This document shows positions 15,899 through 23,590 of a stretch of DNA of 23,590 bases, piece after piece. How positions within the stretch are numbered: the first letter of the stretch is position 1; each line of letters begins with the position of its first letter. The notes beneath the pieces were generated by a model, which was not told the origin of the DNA, ran no database searches, and saw nothing but the letters and a program-made list of their open reading frames with translations. This DNA is from JBCCTX01 sp964468435 (GTDB lineage Bacteria; Bacteroidota; Bacteroidia; J057), in NCBI GenBank assembly GCA_964468435.1, contig CAYXVE010000069.1:1-23590 (forward strand), read 5' to 3'. Both the position numbers and the translations under genes were made by a program.

Positions 15899-16063
15899 TC
15901 AATAGCTTCGACGAAAGTATGGCAGGCTTTCAGGGAGGGAGATGATGTGGCTTATACTAAGCTCTATCGTACTTATTTCGGCGTATTATATCTGTATGGA
16001 GTGCGCATATATCTTGATCAGCAAATGGTTAAGGATAGCATTCAGGATTTTTTTATTATTTGA
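15899..16063 (+). pseudogene. Remnant of an ECF-type sigma factor (region 2)
   Basis: The plus frame ending at the TGA at 16061 reads VWQAFREGDDVAYTKLYRTY and then LYLYGVRIYLDQQMVKDSIQ before DFFII. This is clearly the start of sigma-70 region 2 of Bacteroidota ECF sigma factors (pattern W..F..GD..A...LY..Y...LY.YG......... V.D.IQ..F). The frame stops where the W-containing end of region 2 should begin. Regions 2.3-4 are missing, and no ATG, GTG or TTG start lies between the in-frame stop at 15854 and the homology. I read it as a truncated, non-functional fragment left by deletion. Such sigma factors often neighbour extracytoplasmic or Sus-type loci. Confidence 0.7.
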
Positions 16064-16098
16064 AGGACGTGGATCAATGAGGTTCAATGATTGTGTGT

Positions 16099-17784
16099 TT
16101 ATCTGATTAACGTAATATGTCCTTGTTTCTGTTCTCTCACTTCTCTGTTCTCATTGATACAAGAATAGGTTAATTGCCAGAAATATACTCCTGGAGACAA
16201 ATGGTTGCCTTCATGGGTGCCGTCCCACCATTGATCTCTATTGATAGAAGAATATACATTTTTTCCCCAGCGGTCGTAAATATCTATTTTATAATCGCTG
16301 ATGCCTTCAGTAAGCTCAGGCAGGAAGAAATCGTTGAAACCGTCATTATTAGGACTAAATACATTGGCAATGGTTGAAACACAACCACAGTCCTGGGTTT
16401 CCAGGTAGAAATTTTGCGATATTTCGAAGCATTGGTTACGGATGTTGACACTGTAGATGCCTGCTGAGGTTGCATTGAAGGTCTCTGTAGTGCTATTATC
16501 CTGCCACACATACTCATAATTGGAATAGGCGGGGCTCAACTGTAGGGGAGATTGAATACAGAATATCGTATCTGTATCTGCAGGCGTATTAAGCGGCGCT
16601 TCATAGAGAGCTCTTAACGTATCACTTACCAGGCAACTGTTCACAACAGTCTTAACGATGTATTCGCCAGGCTGATCAATTAGGAATTGGTTACTTTCTA
16701 CCCCATTATTCCAGGAATAGTTGAGAGATGTATCGCTAAGACTCAGTAAGAGTGTTTCTCCGGGACAAAGTAAAGTATCCCTGCCGATGTCTATCACAGG
16801 TACCTCTTCCTGTACAATATGAAGTGTATCATTTCTCAGACATCCCTGGAACGCTGTTTCCAGGAGTATTTCCCCAGGCGTGTCGATAAGACGTTGACGA
16901 CTGTTACTACCATTTTCCCAGGTATATTGTGCCTGATCCAGTTCTGCAGCAGTAATCTCCAGCACTTCTCCAAGACATAAGACTGTGTCTTGATAAAGTA
17001 TCATCTGTTCGGGAAATTTGGTATCACAGGGCTCTACGATAACTTCATCCACAAAATAATATACGGTGTTAAACAAATTGATATTGATCAGGGGGTTGTT
17101 ATAAAAAGATAAACGGGATATTTGTGTATCATCCAGAAAGTTTCCAATAGCCAAATACTTTTCACCTCCTTTTGCCTCATATCTACCACTTATGGTCGTC
17201 CATACATAAGAATTATTGAGGAACTGATTCTGGGGATTGCTGATAGCAGGAGTATAGGGCAGAACCTGACGGTTTACAAATTGGGTATCAGAAAAGGCAA
17301 GTCCTATATCATCGGACATATACCGCGAGCTATCTCCCAGGCTTACCTTAAAGCTTACAAAATATGTTTTACCAGCTTGCAGAGGTTCGATTAACGCTAC
17401 TGCCAAGTATTCCCGGTAATTCCTGGGTACGCTACCTTCCTGTGCAAGCCAGGTTCTGATACCTGCATACCCTGTTCCAGAGGCAGGACGCTGAAATCCC
17501 CACCTGTTTCGGGGTATTCCTGTATTACCTTGCTCGCCACATTCATGTATAAAGTCGGTAGTCCTGCCATTGGGAGAGTACCATGGAGAAGCCCGAAATA
17601 TCTGTCCCCGGTCATCGGGACATTTATCAAACTGGCTAAAATCGTGATTTGGTACCAGATTCTGGGCCTGAGTGAAGCTCGAACTACTTACAATCATTAG
17701 CAAAAGACAAAGTAGGGCGTTATCGAGTTTCGTAAAACCCCGAAACAGGAAAAGAAGTGACCTATATATGCATATTTTATACAT
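16099..17784 (-). CDS. Secreted protein with type IX sorting (CHU_C/gliding) domain
   Basis: The 561-residue product has an N-terminal signal peptide ending near SSSSFTQAQ (about residue 41). Next comes a globular region of about 200 residues beginning NLVPNHDFSQFDKCP, of the type common in large Bacteroidota adhesins. Three Ig/PKD-like repeats follow, each with a Y.W..G/N....I/F...G.Y/I pattern and paired cysteines (for example YSWNNGVES and YVWQDNSTTE). The last ~95 residues (NVFSPNNDGFNDFF, IYDRWGKNVY, WWDGTHEGNHLSPGVYFWQL, ending GHITLIR) form the gliding-motility-associated C-terminal domain used as a type IX secretion signal. The protein is therefore expected on the cell surface or outside, perhaps in adhesion or motility. 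Its ligand is unknown. Confidence 0.88.
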   Translation of the reverse strand: MYKICIYRSLLFLFRGFTKLDNALLCLLLMIVSSSSFTQAQNLVPNHDFSQFDKCPDDRGQIFRASPWYSPNGRTTDFIHECGEQGNTGIPRNRWGFQRPASGTGYAGIRTWLAQEGSVPRNYREYLAVALIEPLQAGKTYFVSFKVSLGDSSRYMSDDIGLAFSDTQFVNRQVLPYTPAISNPQNQFLNNSYVWTTISGRYEAKGGEKYLAIGNFLDDTQISRLSFYNNPLININLFNTVYYFVDEVIVEPCDTKFPEQMILYQDTVLCLGEVLEITAAELDQAQYTWENGSNSRQRLIDTPGEILLETAFQGCLRNDTLHIVQEEVPVIDIGRDTLLCPGETLLLSLSDTSLNYSWNNGVESNQFLIDQPGEYIVKTVVNSCLVSDTLRALYEAPLNTPADTDTIFCIQSPLQLSPAYSNYEYVWQDNSTTETFNATSAGIYSVNIRNQCFEISQNFYLETQDCGCVSTIANVFSPNNDGFNDFFLPELTEGISDYKIDIYDRWGKNVYSSINRDQWWDGTHEGNHLSPGVYFWQLTYSCINENREVREQKQGHITLIR

Positions 17785-17871
17785 GAAATAAATATCTACA
17801 AGGGATTTGCATTTACTACATATAAATATATGTTACAGATGATAAAATCCTGCCTTTGAAATCAGATCTTT

Positions 17872-18492
17872 TCAGGGTATAATCCAGTATTTTTGCCAGT
17901 TACCATCTTCCAGGTAGAATTTGGCTCTTCTGTGTCCCTCAGGGGCTAACAAGAGCCAGTCAATCTGATGAATCTGACTACTTATTACACAAAAGTTTTT
18001 CCTTCCAGCCTCAATATCATTCCGTGTAAGTCTTTCTCGTTCTATGTTGGTTGGTAGACCAGATGCCGGTAAATCAACTTTTGTGCCTGGTGCTTTGGAA
18101 CTCATATATAATTTAAGGCTCGCTGGAGATTCGTTTTCCCACATCTGATCTGCAGTATCATCATCAGTATGTATTTGAGCTGTGCCAATCATGCGAAACT
18201 GCATGCGTTTGCGAGGATTCCAAAACAGCCAATGGACCTGGTTACTACGTTTTATTTCCCCGATCTTACCCGAACGAAGATCTGTATGTATATACAAGGT
18301 TTTATGGATTTCATCTACGTTTCTCAACACGACAGTACGCTGATTGATGCCCTGATCACCATAGGTACCCATGACAGGTGTCCGATATGGATCTTGCTTT
18401 TGATGTGTAGCTTTGACCAGTAACTTCCAAATAAATTGATGCAGATTACTTAGATCGTAATCAATCAGATCTATTTTTATGCGCTCATCCAT
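17872..18492 (-). CDS. Pyridoxamine 5'-phosphate oxidase-family flavoprotein
   Basis: The 206-residue product has the split-barrel FMN-binding fold pattern. QRTVVLRNVD near residue 50 corresponds to the RxVxL..v strand, LYIHTDLRSGKIGEI follows (T.. S.K...I in PNPOx), and then VHWLFWNPRKRMQFRMIGTAQI (W..l.RQvRi.G.a). The C-terminus, DWLLLAPEGHRRAKFYLEDG, resembles the Fe/heme-free PPOX class where R.RA.f ends the barrel. True PdxH usually ends with a conserved ERLAP stretch that is not seen, so the substrate may not be pyridoxamine phosphate. MDERIKID at 18492 is chosen as start; an in-frame ATG at 18519 would add nine residues. Confidence 0.75.
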   Translation of the reverse strand: MDERIKIDLIDYDLSNLHQFIWKLLVKATHQKQDPYRTPVMGTYGDQGINQRTVVLRNVDEIHKTLYIHTDLRSGKIGEIKRSNQVHWLFWNPRKRMQFRMIGTAQIHTDDDTADQMWENESPASLKLYMSSKAPGTKVDLPASGLPTNIERERLTRNDIEAGRKNFCVISSQIHQIDWLLLAPEGHRRAKFYLEDGNWQKYWIIP

Positions 18493-18885
18493 GATAGAAA
18501 TTTGAATAATAACTCGCACACAGATTGAAAGTTCGTAACCGATTGCTATATTACCTTAGGTACTTGCAATAGATTAGTCAGGTTGATACATAGATGAAGT
18601 AAGATAGTTTTCTCTTTTCACCTTTTTTATCGGCTTGTATGTCCAATCATCATGACTGGAGGTATCAGAAATCAGATATGATCTAAGTGAGGTGGCTCCC
18701 GTCTATGTGTAGTGTTTTATTTTCAAATAATTCTTTATCGATATGCTATTGTGTGATGTTATGCATATCGGAGAATGCTATATTTAATTTTTATCTGGTA
18801 GTATGCAGGTCAACATTTCTGTATTGCTTCCATATTTTCCGGTTTCGTTTTGGGGTATCTTTTCATGACAGCAGCAAAGTAGTAT
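18493..18885. other. Intergenic region without recognisable gene
   Basis: About 390 nt separate the PPOX gene from the SDR gene, both on the minus strand. The only open frame of note (plus strand, 18687-18938) gives a Cys/Phe-rich peptide without family resemblance and runs into the SDR gene, so it is not called. No repeat, tRNA or clear promoter motif was seen. Confidence 0.4.
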
Positions 18886-18908
18886 TATCGGGCTATAATA
18901 TCCCGATA
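18886..18908 (-). terminator. Hairpin spanning the SDR stop codon
   Basis: TATCGGG and CCCGATA form a perfect 7-bp stem with a 9-nt loop that contains the SDR stop codon. The following minus-strand sequence (ATACTACTTTG) has only a short T run, so terminator function is tentative. Confidence 0.3.
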
Positions 18909-19663
18909 CTAAGTCCTCCATCTGCTACAATAGGCTGACCCAAGATGAAACCCGCTTCTTTTCCGAAAAGAAACAGAACTGTAGAAGCGATCTCTTCGGG
19001 AGTACCGATACGTCCAATAGGGTGATTGTCTCCCCATTGCTGGAGGACAGTTTCCAGGTCACCATGCTGCGCTGCGCCATAGCGCAGTAGAGGAGTATCG
19101 ATAGATCCTGGACAGATGCAGTTGACTCGGACATTTTGGCGAGCAAAGTCCTGAGCCATAGACCTGGTCATGGCTATGACAGCTCCCTTTGAGGCTGCAT
19201 AAGCTGAGACATTAGGTTGGCAACGTATACCCTGTACGCTAGAGATGTTGACCACAGCTCCTCCACCGCGGTCAATAATTTCAGGAATTGCAAATTTTGA
19301 TACTAGGAAAATGCTTTTCAGATTCACATCAATCGTCTTGTCCCAGCTTTCTTCCTCCATATCCAAGACTGTCCCATAAGTTTGCAGTCCTACTGAGTTA
19401 CACAGAAAATCAACCCCGCCAAAGTGTTTGATAGCTTCTTGTGTAATGCGTTGAGCATCTTTGATGTTGGTTGTATCTGCAATTACCGGGATCGCTTTAC
19501 CAGGTAGATCCTGTATTTGACGAGCTACCTTCCTGCAAGCTTCTTCATGGATGTCTGCTATTACGATGTTGGCTCCTTCACGCGCTGCTGCCAGTGCAGT
19601 GGCAGCACCGATACCCGATCCACCACCCGCAACGATAACTACTTTCTCTTGAAATCTATTCAT
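18893..19663 (-). CDS. SDR-family NAD(P)-dependent oxidoreductase
   Basis: The 256-residue product is a classical short-chain dehydrogenase/reductase. It has the cofactor loop GGGSGIG (13-19), Asp37 at the end of beta-2 (suggesting NAD(H)), D63 before the third helix, and a CNSVG in place of the usual NNAG (88-92). The catalytic Asn114, Ser142, Tyr155 and Lys159 lie in NISS and YAASK, with CPGSIDTPL after beta-6 and a terminal GGLSIG. Length and motifs are those of FabG-like and sugar/alcohol dehydrogenases; the substrate cannot be inferred. It stands alone, with 235 nt upstream before the motor-like genes on the same strand. Confidence 0.9.
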   Translation of the reverse strand: MNRFQEKVVIVAGGGSGIGAATALAAAREGANIVIADIHEEACRKVARQIQDLPGKAIPVIADTTNIKDAQRITQEAIKHFGGVDFLCNSVGLQTYGTVLDMEEESWDKTIDVNLKSIFLVSKFAIPEIIDRGGGAVVNISSVQGIRCQPNVSAYAASKGAVIAMTRSMAQDFARQNVRVNCICPGSIDTPLLRYGAAQHGDLETVLQQWGDNHPIGRIGTPEEIASTVLFLFGKEAGFILGQPIVADGGLSIGIL

Positions 19664-19898
19664 GTTATGAGTTTTATTCGAAAGTAGTCATAATGTGGCA
19701 GATGTGATTCTCAACAGGATCATCAGTACTCCTATTTTACCAATTGTATTCAACATATTTTATATACTTTTGAGAAACAACATATATCTGTCTAGGCGAT
19801 TGGCCCAAATATTTGTTATACAGGAATATACATATGAGGATCTGCGAATATGATACGTGTCCAACCACTTGCCAAACATGCTACGGACATTTCATCCA

Positions 19899-20723
19899 TT
19901 AGGGTTGAAAATCAGGATCTATAGTGAGCGAATCTACCTGTAAGGAGTCTGATAATTCATCGTACTGAATAGCATTCAATTCTCCGATTTTAGGGATAAT
20001 CTGAATCAGAAAGCGCTGGTTTTTTTCTTCGTTTACCATGTCGCGACCGAAACCTCCTTCTCCACTACCTGAGATCATAACTTCTACTCTGTTAGGATCG
20101 AATGTAATCCCTTGCTGTTCCCACAGACGAAACAATGAAAGTGCTCGTTCATAACTCAATTCGTAATTGCGGGTGTAGTCATCGCGGGAAGACATACCTT
20201 CGATGACCAGGAGATATTTAATATTATCTCCCTGTTCAAGGTTGTCGATCATACCTTTGAGTGCACTGCCGGCATTGATCAGCATTTCCTGGTAGGGGTC
20301 GCCAATCACACTCTGGCCTTTGGGAAATTGTACTTGTGTACGCAGTATATGCCTTTTATATTCCTCCTGATAGACAAAATATCTGGGATCGAGATTTTCG
20401 ATTGCTTTCTGTATTTCCTGGAGCTTTTTATATTCTTCTTCCATGACCAGTAGTCGCACGCGCTCATTGTTGAGTTGCTGGATCAGTGAACTGGCGAACA
20501 TCTCTCTTTCACTGAGTTTACGTTTAAGTTCTTCCAGTGCGAGTTTCTGGTTGTCTAGTTCCAGGCTTCGGACGCGGAGTTCTTTTTCTGTATCTATCAG
20601 TAGATCCTGCCGGATCATAAACATACGGTAACTCAGGACAAATAAAGCCAGCGCAATGATAAATAGCGCTGTCATCAGATCAGCATAGCTGATCCAGAAT
20701 AATTTACTGCTGTCGTGTTTCAT
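19899..20723 (-). CDS. MotB/OmpA-like stator protein
   Basis: The 274-residue product begins with a single membrane segment preceded by FWISYADLMTALF. Asp15 sits where MotB-type stators carry the proton-binding Asp (consensus ADMMT). Residues ~35-115 are a charged heptad-like coiled coil (EKELRVRSLELDNQKLALEE and on). The C-terminal ~140 residues resemble an OmpA-like peptidoglycan-binding domain, including NYELSYERALSLFRLW and NEEKNQRFLIQI. It overlaps the upstream MotA-like gene by 4 nt (ATGA), so the two are translated together and presumably form a proton-driven inner-membrane motor that reaches the cell wall. ZorB and flagellar MotB share the layout; no flagellar or Zorya partner genes are in view. 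Confidence 0.8.
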   Translation of the reverse strand: MKHDSSKLFWISYADLMTALFIIALALFVLSYRMFMIRQDLLIDTEKELRVRSLELDNQKLALEELKRKLSEREMFASSLIQQLNNERVRLLVMEEEYKKLQEIQKAIENLDPRYFVYQEEYKRHILRTQVQFPKGQSVIGDPYQEMLINAGSALKGMIDNLEQGDNIKYLLVIEGMSSRDDYTRNYELSYERALSLFRLWEQQGITFDPNRVEVMISGSGEGGFGRDMVNEEKNQRFLIQIIPKIGELNAIQYDELSDSLQVDSLTIDPDFQP

Positions 20724-22057
20724 GTTGTAAATAAATTTATCAGGTATATACCGCCGCTAATCAATCCGACAGTAAAAGCCAGAGTACCTGCAACGACAAA
20801 AAACTTGAAAGTAGGCGAGTCTATGAAAGCGTTTTTTCCGGAGATAACCTTATCTATACGAGCGTTTAGCGCACGGATTTCCTCAGTCATACTTTGATAG
20901 GCACTTTTGCCATCGGTAACATGATGAAGCAGGCGTTCATTAATTTCCAGGCTGCGTCGTTGAATATTGGCCACATCACTCCGGATTTCATTAAGGTCTT
21001 TATTGAGTGCTTCTGCAAAGGCTCTTCGCTCTCCATGTTCTAGGGAAGATAGATATTGATCCATCTTCATGTAGGCGGCTTGTGCACTGTGGTCGATAGC
21101 CTTCAGGTTATCATCCACCAGTTGCTCTATCTTTCTGTCTACCTGAGTAAAATGATGTCCCAGACGCTGAGAAAATTCTTCTGCTTTACGTGTGTAAGTT
21201 TCAATATAGGCGACCTGGCGCTCGATCAGGCCATCATTGGCCTGCAAAAACTGTCCCATACTACTCAGTCCTTGTTCCAGGCTTCTGATTTGCTGAAAAA
21301 CGCCTTTCAGATCGCGAAAAATGGTCAGCGTTTCCTGCAGGGAATTGTTCATATGATCCTGATACTGCTCAAAACCTTGATGGAAAGCTTCGAGATTCTC
21401 CCGAAGGGTTTTAACAGGTGAAGGGGTGGTTTTGGGAAGCGCAGGAAGAATATAGGTACGCAGAAAAGTGAAATAATCATATACATTGCGGTCGCGCTCC
21501 TGAATGCCCTTGCGGAAATAATTGTTGCTGGCCACTGTAAGGGCCAGTCCATTGGCACTACCGATCATTCCAATAAGTACCCCACCGATAAATGACTGTA
21601 TGGCAGCATCACTGACACCTACCATAGCGATTTTTATCAGACCTATGATTACTCCAGTAAATGTACAAAGCAATCCTATGTAGAGTGGAAAGGTAATATT
21701 TGACTCAATGGATTTCTCTTTAGCTCCAACCTTTTCCTCTGCCATTTCCTTGAGAATTTCGAAGTTCGCTTCACCCCGGTTTTTTTCCAGGTATGCATTA
21801 GTCGTGTTGATGATATTCCTGAAGACTGGATGGAATCTGGTTTGTTCTTCAATCAGATCAATCGATTGTTGAGTAGCATTACCAGAGTCTTGACCCTCCT
21901 CATCGCCCAGGAATACTGTCTGGGTATTTAGTAGCTTAGATTCAGGATAAATCAGGGATAAGTCCTTGATGGATTGACGGTTTTTAGCAAAAACCAGGAA
22001 CTGTATCACGACGATGATCGCAACAATCCCTAGTTCTATCAGAAAAATGGGATCCAT
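20720..22057 (-). CDS. MotA/TolQ/ExbB-like channel protein with long coiled-coil tail
   Basis: The 445-residue product has an N-terminal membrane helix (about 3-23). A pair of core helices (about 122-150 and 158-182) contains TFTGVIIGLIKIA and GGVLIGMIGSANGLALTV, the conserved small-residue pattern of MotA/TolQ/ExbB channels. A ~200-residue predominantly helical, heptad-rich cytoplasmic region follows (about 210-410), and a fourth membrane helix ends the protein (FKFFVVAGTLAFTVGLISGG, from 417). The long tail recalls ZorA, but the C-terminal membrane helix is unusual for MotA or TolQ. It forms a two-gene unit with the MotB/OmpA-like gene. A 171-nt divergent gap separates it from the permease gene. 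Confidence 0.8.
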   Translation of the reverse strand: MDPIFLIELGIVAIIVVIQFLVFAKNRQSIKDLSLIYPESKLLNTQTVFLGDEEGQDSGNATQQSIDLIEEQTRFHPVFRNIINTTNAYLEKNRGEANFEILKEMAEEKVGAKEKSIESNITFPLYIGLLCTFTGVIIGLIKIAMVGVSDAAIQSFIGGVLIGMIGSANGLALTVASNNYFRKGIQERDRNVYDYFTFLRTYILPALPKTTPSPVKTLRENLEAFHQGFEQYQDHMNNSLQETLTIFRDLKGVFQQIRSLEQGLSSMGQFLQANDGLIERQVAYIETYTRKAEEFSQRLGHHFTQVDRKIEQLVDDNLKAIDHSAQAAYMKMDQYLSSLEHGERRAFAEALNKDLNEIRSDVANIQRRSLEINERLLHHVTDGKSAYQSMTEEIRALNARIDKVISGKNAFIDSPTFKFFVVAGTLAFTVGLISGGIYLINLFTT

Positions 22058-22228
22058 GTGATTGATAGATTGATGTTGAATGAATGGATGATGAATAATA
22101 TAAGTTGAAGATAAATCTATAGCGGAAGGTTGGGATAATGAATTAGATTAATTCGCGAGTCCTTAGTTTCTTTACGTTTGATTACGGATGGCTTTGCGTA
22201 ATGTTTCATTTGAGCGATTACACAGTAG

Positions 22229-23083
22229 ATGCGAATACTATCACTTTTTGCAGCAATCGTACTGGGAGCGATTTTTCCTCAAGGACATGTATGGGCATTT
22301 TTGATTCGCTATGCATTGATGATTATGCTGTTTTTTGCCTTTTTGGATATCAATCTAAAGCGGAGTGTATGGAGAATCAGTCATCTTTGGATTTTGCTTG
22401 CCAATGGATTGATTGCTGCTGGATCTTATGGAGTTGTTTATTTATTTCATCCTCAATTGGCACCTACAGCATTTATTACGGGTATCATGCCCACTGCAGT
22501 AGCTGCAACGGTTATTATTGGTTTTCTCCGGGGAGAAACTTCCTACGTAGTATTTGCAGTTTTGCTCACAAATGTGGCGGTAGCATTGTTGCTTCCATTT
22601 ATTCTCCCATTGATCATCGTAACAGATACACCAGTTAAGACCCTGGATATTGTCATCCCAGTATTTACCGTTATTCTACTTCCCCTGTTGATTGCATTGA
22701 TTTCCAGAAGGACTTTTCCTGTGATCGTTGATAGATTGATTCCTTACAGACCCTATACCTTTTACTTATTTGCTGCGAATGTTTATCTGGCAACGGCACG
22801 AGCAAGCCAGTTTATCCGATATGACCTAGAATCCGGATGGGAAATAGTAGGGATGATCGCCCTGTTTACCTTTGGGATTTTTGTGTTGAACTTTATGATC
22901 GGAAACTGGATAGGATTTCCTTCACAGCGGTATGAAGGTCAGCAGGCATTGGGCAGGAAGAATACAATGTTTGGGATCTGGGTGGCTTTGACATTTATAG
23001 GGCCTCTTGCTGCGCTTGGTCCTGTAACGTATATTCTGTTTCAGAATATATTTAATTCCTACCAAATGTGGAAGGTAAAATAA
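22229..23083 (+). CDS. Bile acid:sodium symporter-like permease
   Basis: The 284-residue product is hydrophobic throughout with about nine to ten membrane segments. The stretch MLFFAFLDINLKRSVW and the later GIMPTAVAATVIIGFLRGE then AVLLTNVAVALLLPF match the SBF/BASS pattern: the unwound-helix motif rich in P, T and A that crosses the Na+ sites, followed by a polar segment and TN. The family moves organic anions, pantoate, bile acids or, in the ACR3 branch, arsenite. The exact substrate cannot be predicted and no regulator or arsenic gene is near. It is divergent from the MotA-like gene and ends 15 nt from the stop of the convergent hydrolase. Confidence 0.7.
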   Translation: MRILSLFAAIVLGAIFPQGHVWAFLIRYALMIMLFFAFLDINLKRSVWRISHLWILLANGLIAAGSYGVVYLFHPQLAPTAFITGIMPTAVAATVIIGFLRGETSYVVFAVLLTNVAVALLLPFILPLIIVTDTPVKTLDIVIPVFTVILLPLLIALISRRTFPVIVDRLIPYRPYTFYLFAANVYLATARASQFIRYDLESGWEIVGMIALFTFGIFVLNFMIGNWIGFPSQRYEGQQALGRKNTMFGIWVALTFIGPLAALGPVTYILFQNIFNSYQMWKVK

Positions 23084-23098
23084 ACAACATAATTTACC

Positions 23099-23590
23099 CT
23101 AGTCAAAAAATGATTGGATGAAAGACCTGTGAGCTTTATGCACTTTATGCGGTATTTCCAGGGGGGGGTAATGGCCTGATGGTGCGTCGGTCAGGTCCAG
23201 CGTATCTTCCGGGAACAGGTTTTGCCATATATCTGCAGTTTTAAGGTCGATTAAGGGGTCCTGAGTTGATAAAAAGAGTCCCATGGGGATATCTGCTTTC
23301 TGCATGGCGTCGATCCAGCGTTCCCGGAACATTTTGCGTTCCCTGATGTATTGAATCACGCGTGGTACGCGCTTATGTCCTTGATTATAAGTGAGCAAAT
23401 ACCAGTAAGTCAGTAATTCATCCTCTGAAGGTTGATGTTGTGTGGAGAAAGTTTTTAGCATATTTTTCCGGAAAGCCTGATAGGGAGTGGGAAATGTTTG
23501 TGCCAGTAATGCTCCAGGCGCAGTAATCAGAAAGCGTTGCATAAAGGTGGTACGTGCTACTTCTGGAAAAATCCCGCCGTTGATAAAATA
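23099..23590 (-). CDS. Alpha/beta hydrolase, C-terminal part (gene runs off the window)
   Basis: On the minus strand the frame stays open through the window edge. Upstream of the ATG at 23542 it reads YFINGGIFPEVARTTF with no stop, and NGG(I/L)FPE is a conserved block of haloalkane-dehalogenase/MEST-like alpha/beta hydrolases. The gene therefore starts outside the window and only its last ~163 residues are here. They include the cap region (PYQAFRKNMLKTF...ELLTYWYLL), the acid-loop GLFLSTQDPLID with a candidate catalytic Asp, and SGHYPPLEIP with the catalytic His. The nucleophile elbow must lie upstream, so the substrate class cannot be judged. Confidence 0.75.
   Translation of the reverse strand, partial: YFINGGIFPEVARTTFMQRFLITAPGALLAQTFPTPYQAFRKNMLKTFSTQHQPSEDELLTYWYLLTYNQGHKRVPRVIQYIRERKMFRERWIDAMQKADIPMGLFLSTQDPLIDLKTADIWQNLFPEDTLDLTDAPSGHYPPLEIPHKVHKAHRSFIQSFFD

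Noticed and set aside
18687..18938. 83-residue plus-strand frame
   Set aside because: Cys/Phe-rich composition, no domain, and overlap with the 3' end of the SDR gene make it unlikely to be real.
19899..22057. Zorya anti-phage defence system
   Set aside because: Only ZorA/ZorB-like layout is present; neighbouring genes are an SDR dehydrogenase and an SBF permease, with no ZorC, ZorD helicase or ZorE nuclease in the window.
22201..22638. 145-residue plus-strand frame at the start of the permease region
   Set aside because: It is a Cys/Ser-rich frame overlapping the permease gene, whose own frame has consistent membrane helices and SBF motifs.

Overview
The window looks like chromosomal DNA of a member of the Bacteroidota, most likely a Saprospiria or Cytophagia-type gliding or marine lineage. 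The grounds are a secreted protein ending in a type IX secretion/gliding (CHU_C-type) domain, a large FG-GAP/ASPIC-UnbV lipoprotein, a DUF5690 membrane protein, moderate GC with AT-rich intergenic DNA, and few clear Shine-Dalgarno sites. This is inferred from gene content; no rRNA or other marker gene is present.

Positions 72-8382 hold one tightly packed plus-strand operon: phnG, phnH, phnI, phnJ, phnK, phnL, phnM, then a 2H-phosphoesterase-like protein, a hexapeptide acyltransferase-like protein and a ComB-family phosphatase. In a canonical C-P lyase pathway PhnGHI(+KL) puts a phosphonate on ribose C1 of ATP, PhnM removes pyrophosphate, and PhnJ breaks the C-P bond by Fe-S radical chemistry, giving ribosyl 1,2-cyclic phosphate 5-phosphate. 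PhnP and PhnN then recycle that product. Two things depart from this here. PhnJ is full length and well conserved, but three of its four cluster/thiyl cysteines are replaced (T249, I270, M276). No phnP, phnN, phnF or phnCDE is visible; a 2H phosphoesterase and a ComB-type phosphatase occupy the end of the operon instead. I read this as a divergent C-P-lyase-like system whose chemistry may differ from known C-P lyase. It is the main discovery candidate.

Positions 8670-12199 hold a stand-alone PurH-type AICAR-transformylase homologue whose catalytic Lys-His pair is Arg-Gln and whose substrate pocket is altered. It is followed by a DUF5690 MFS-like transporter (plus strand) and a convergent uridine-kinase-like P-loop kinase (minus strand). 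Whether these work with the phn-like operon is unknown.

Positions 12456-18492 hold surface and secretion genes (a 1120-residue FG-GAP/ASPIC lipoprotein and a type IX-sorted protein), a remnant of an ECF sigma factor between them, and a pyridoxamine-phosphate-oxidase-like flavoprotein. Positions 18893-23590 hold an SDR dehydrogenase, a two-gene MotA-like/OmpA-MotB-like motor unit with an unusual architecture, a bile-acid-symporter-like permease, and an alpha/beta hydrolase cut by the window end. No tRNA, rRNA, CRISPR array, IS element or integrase was recognised.
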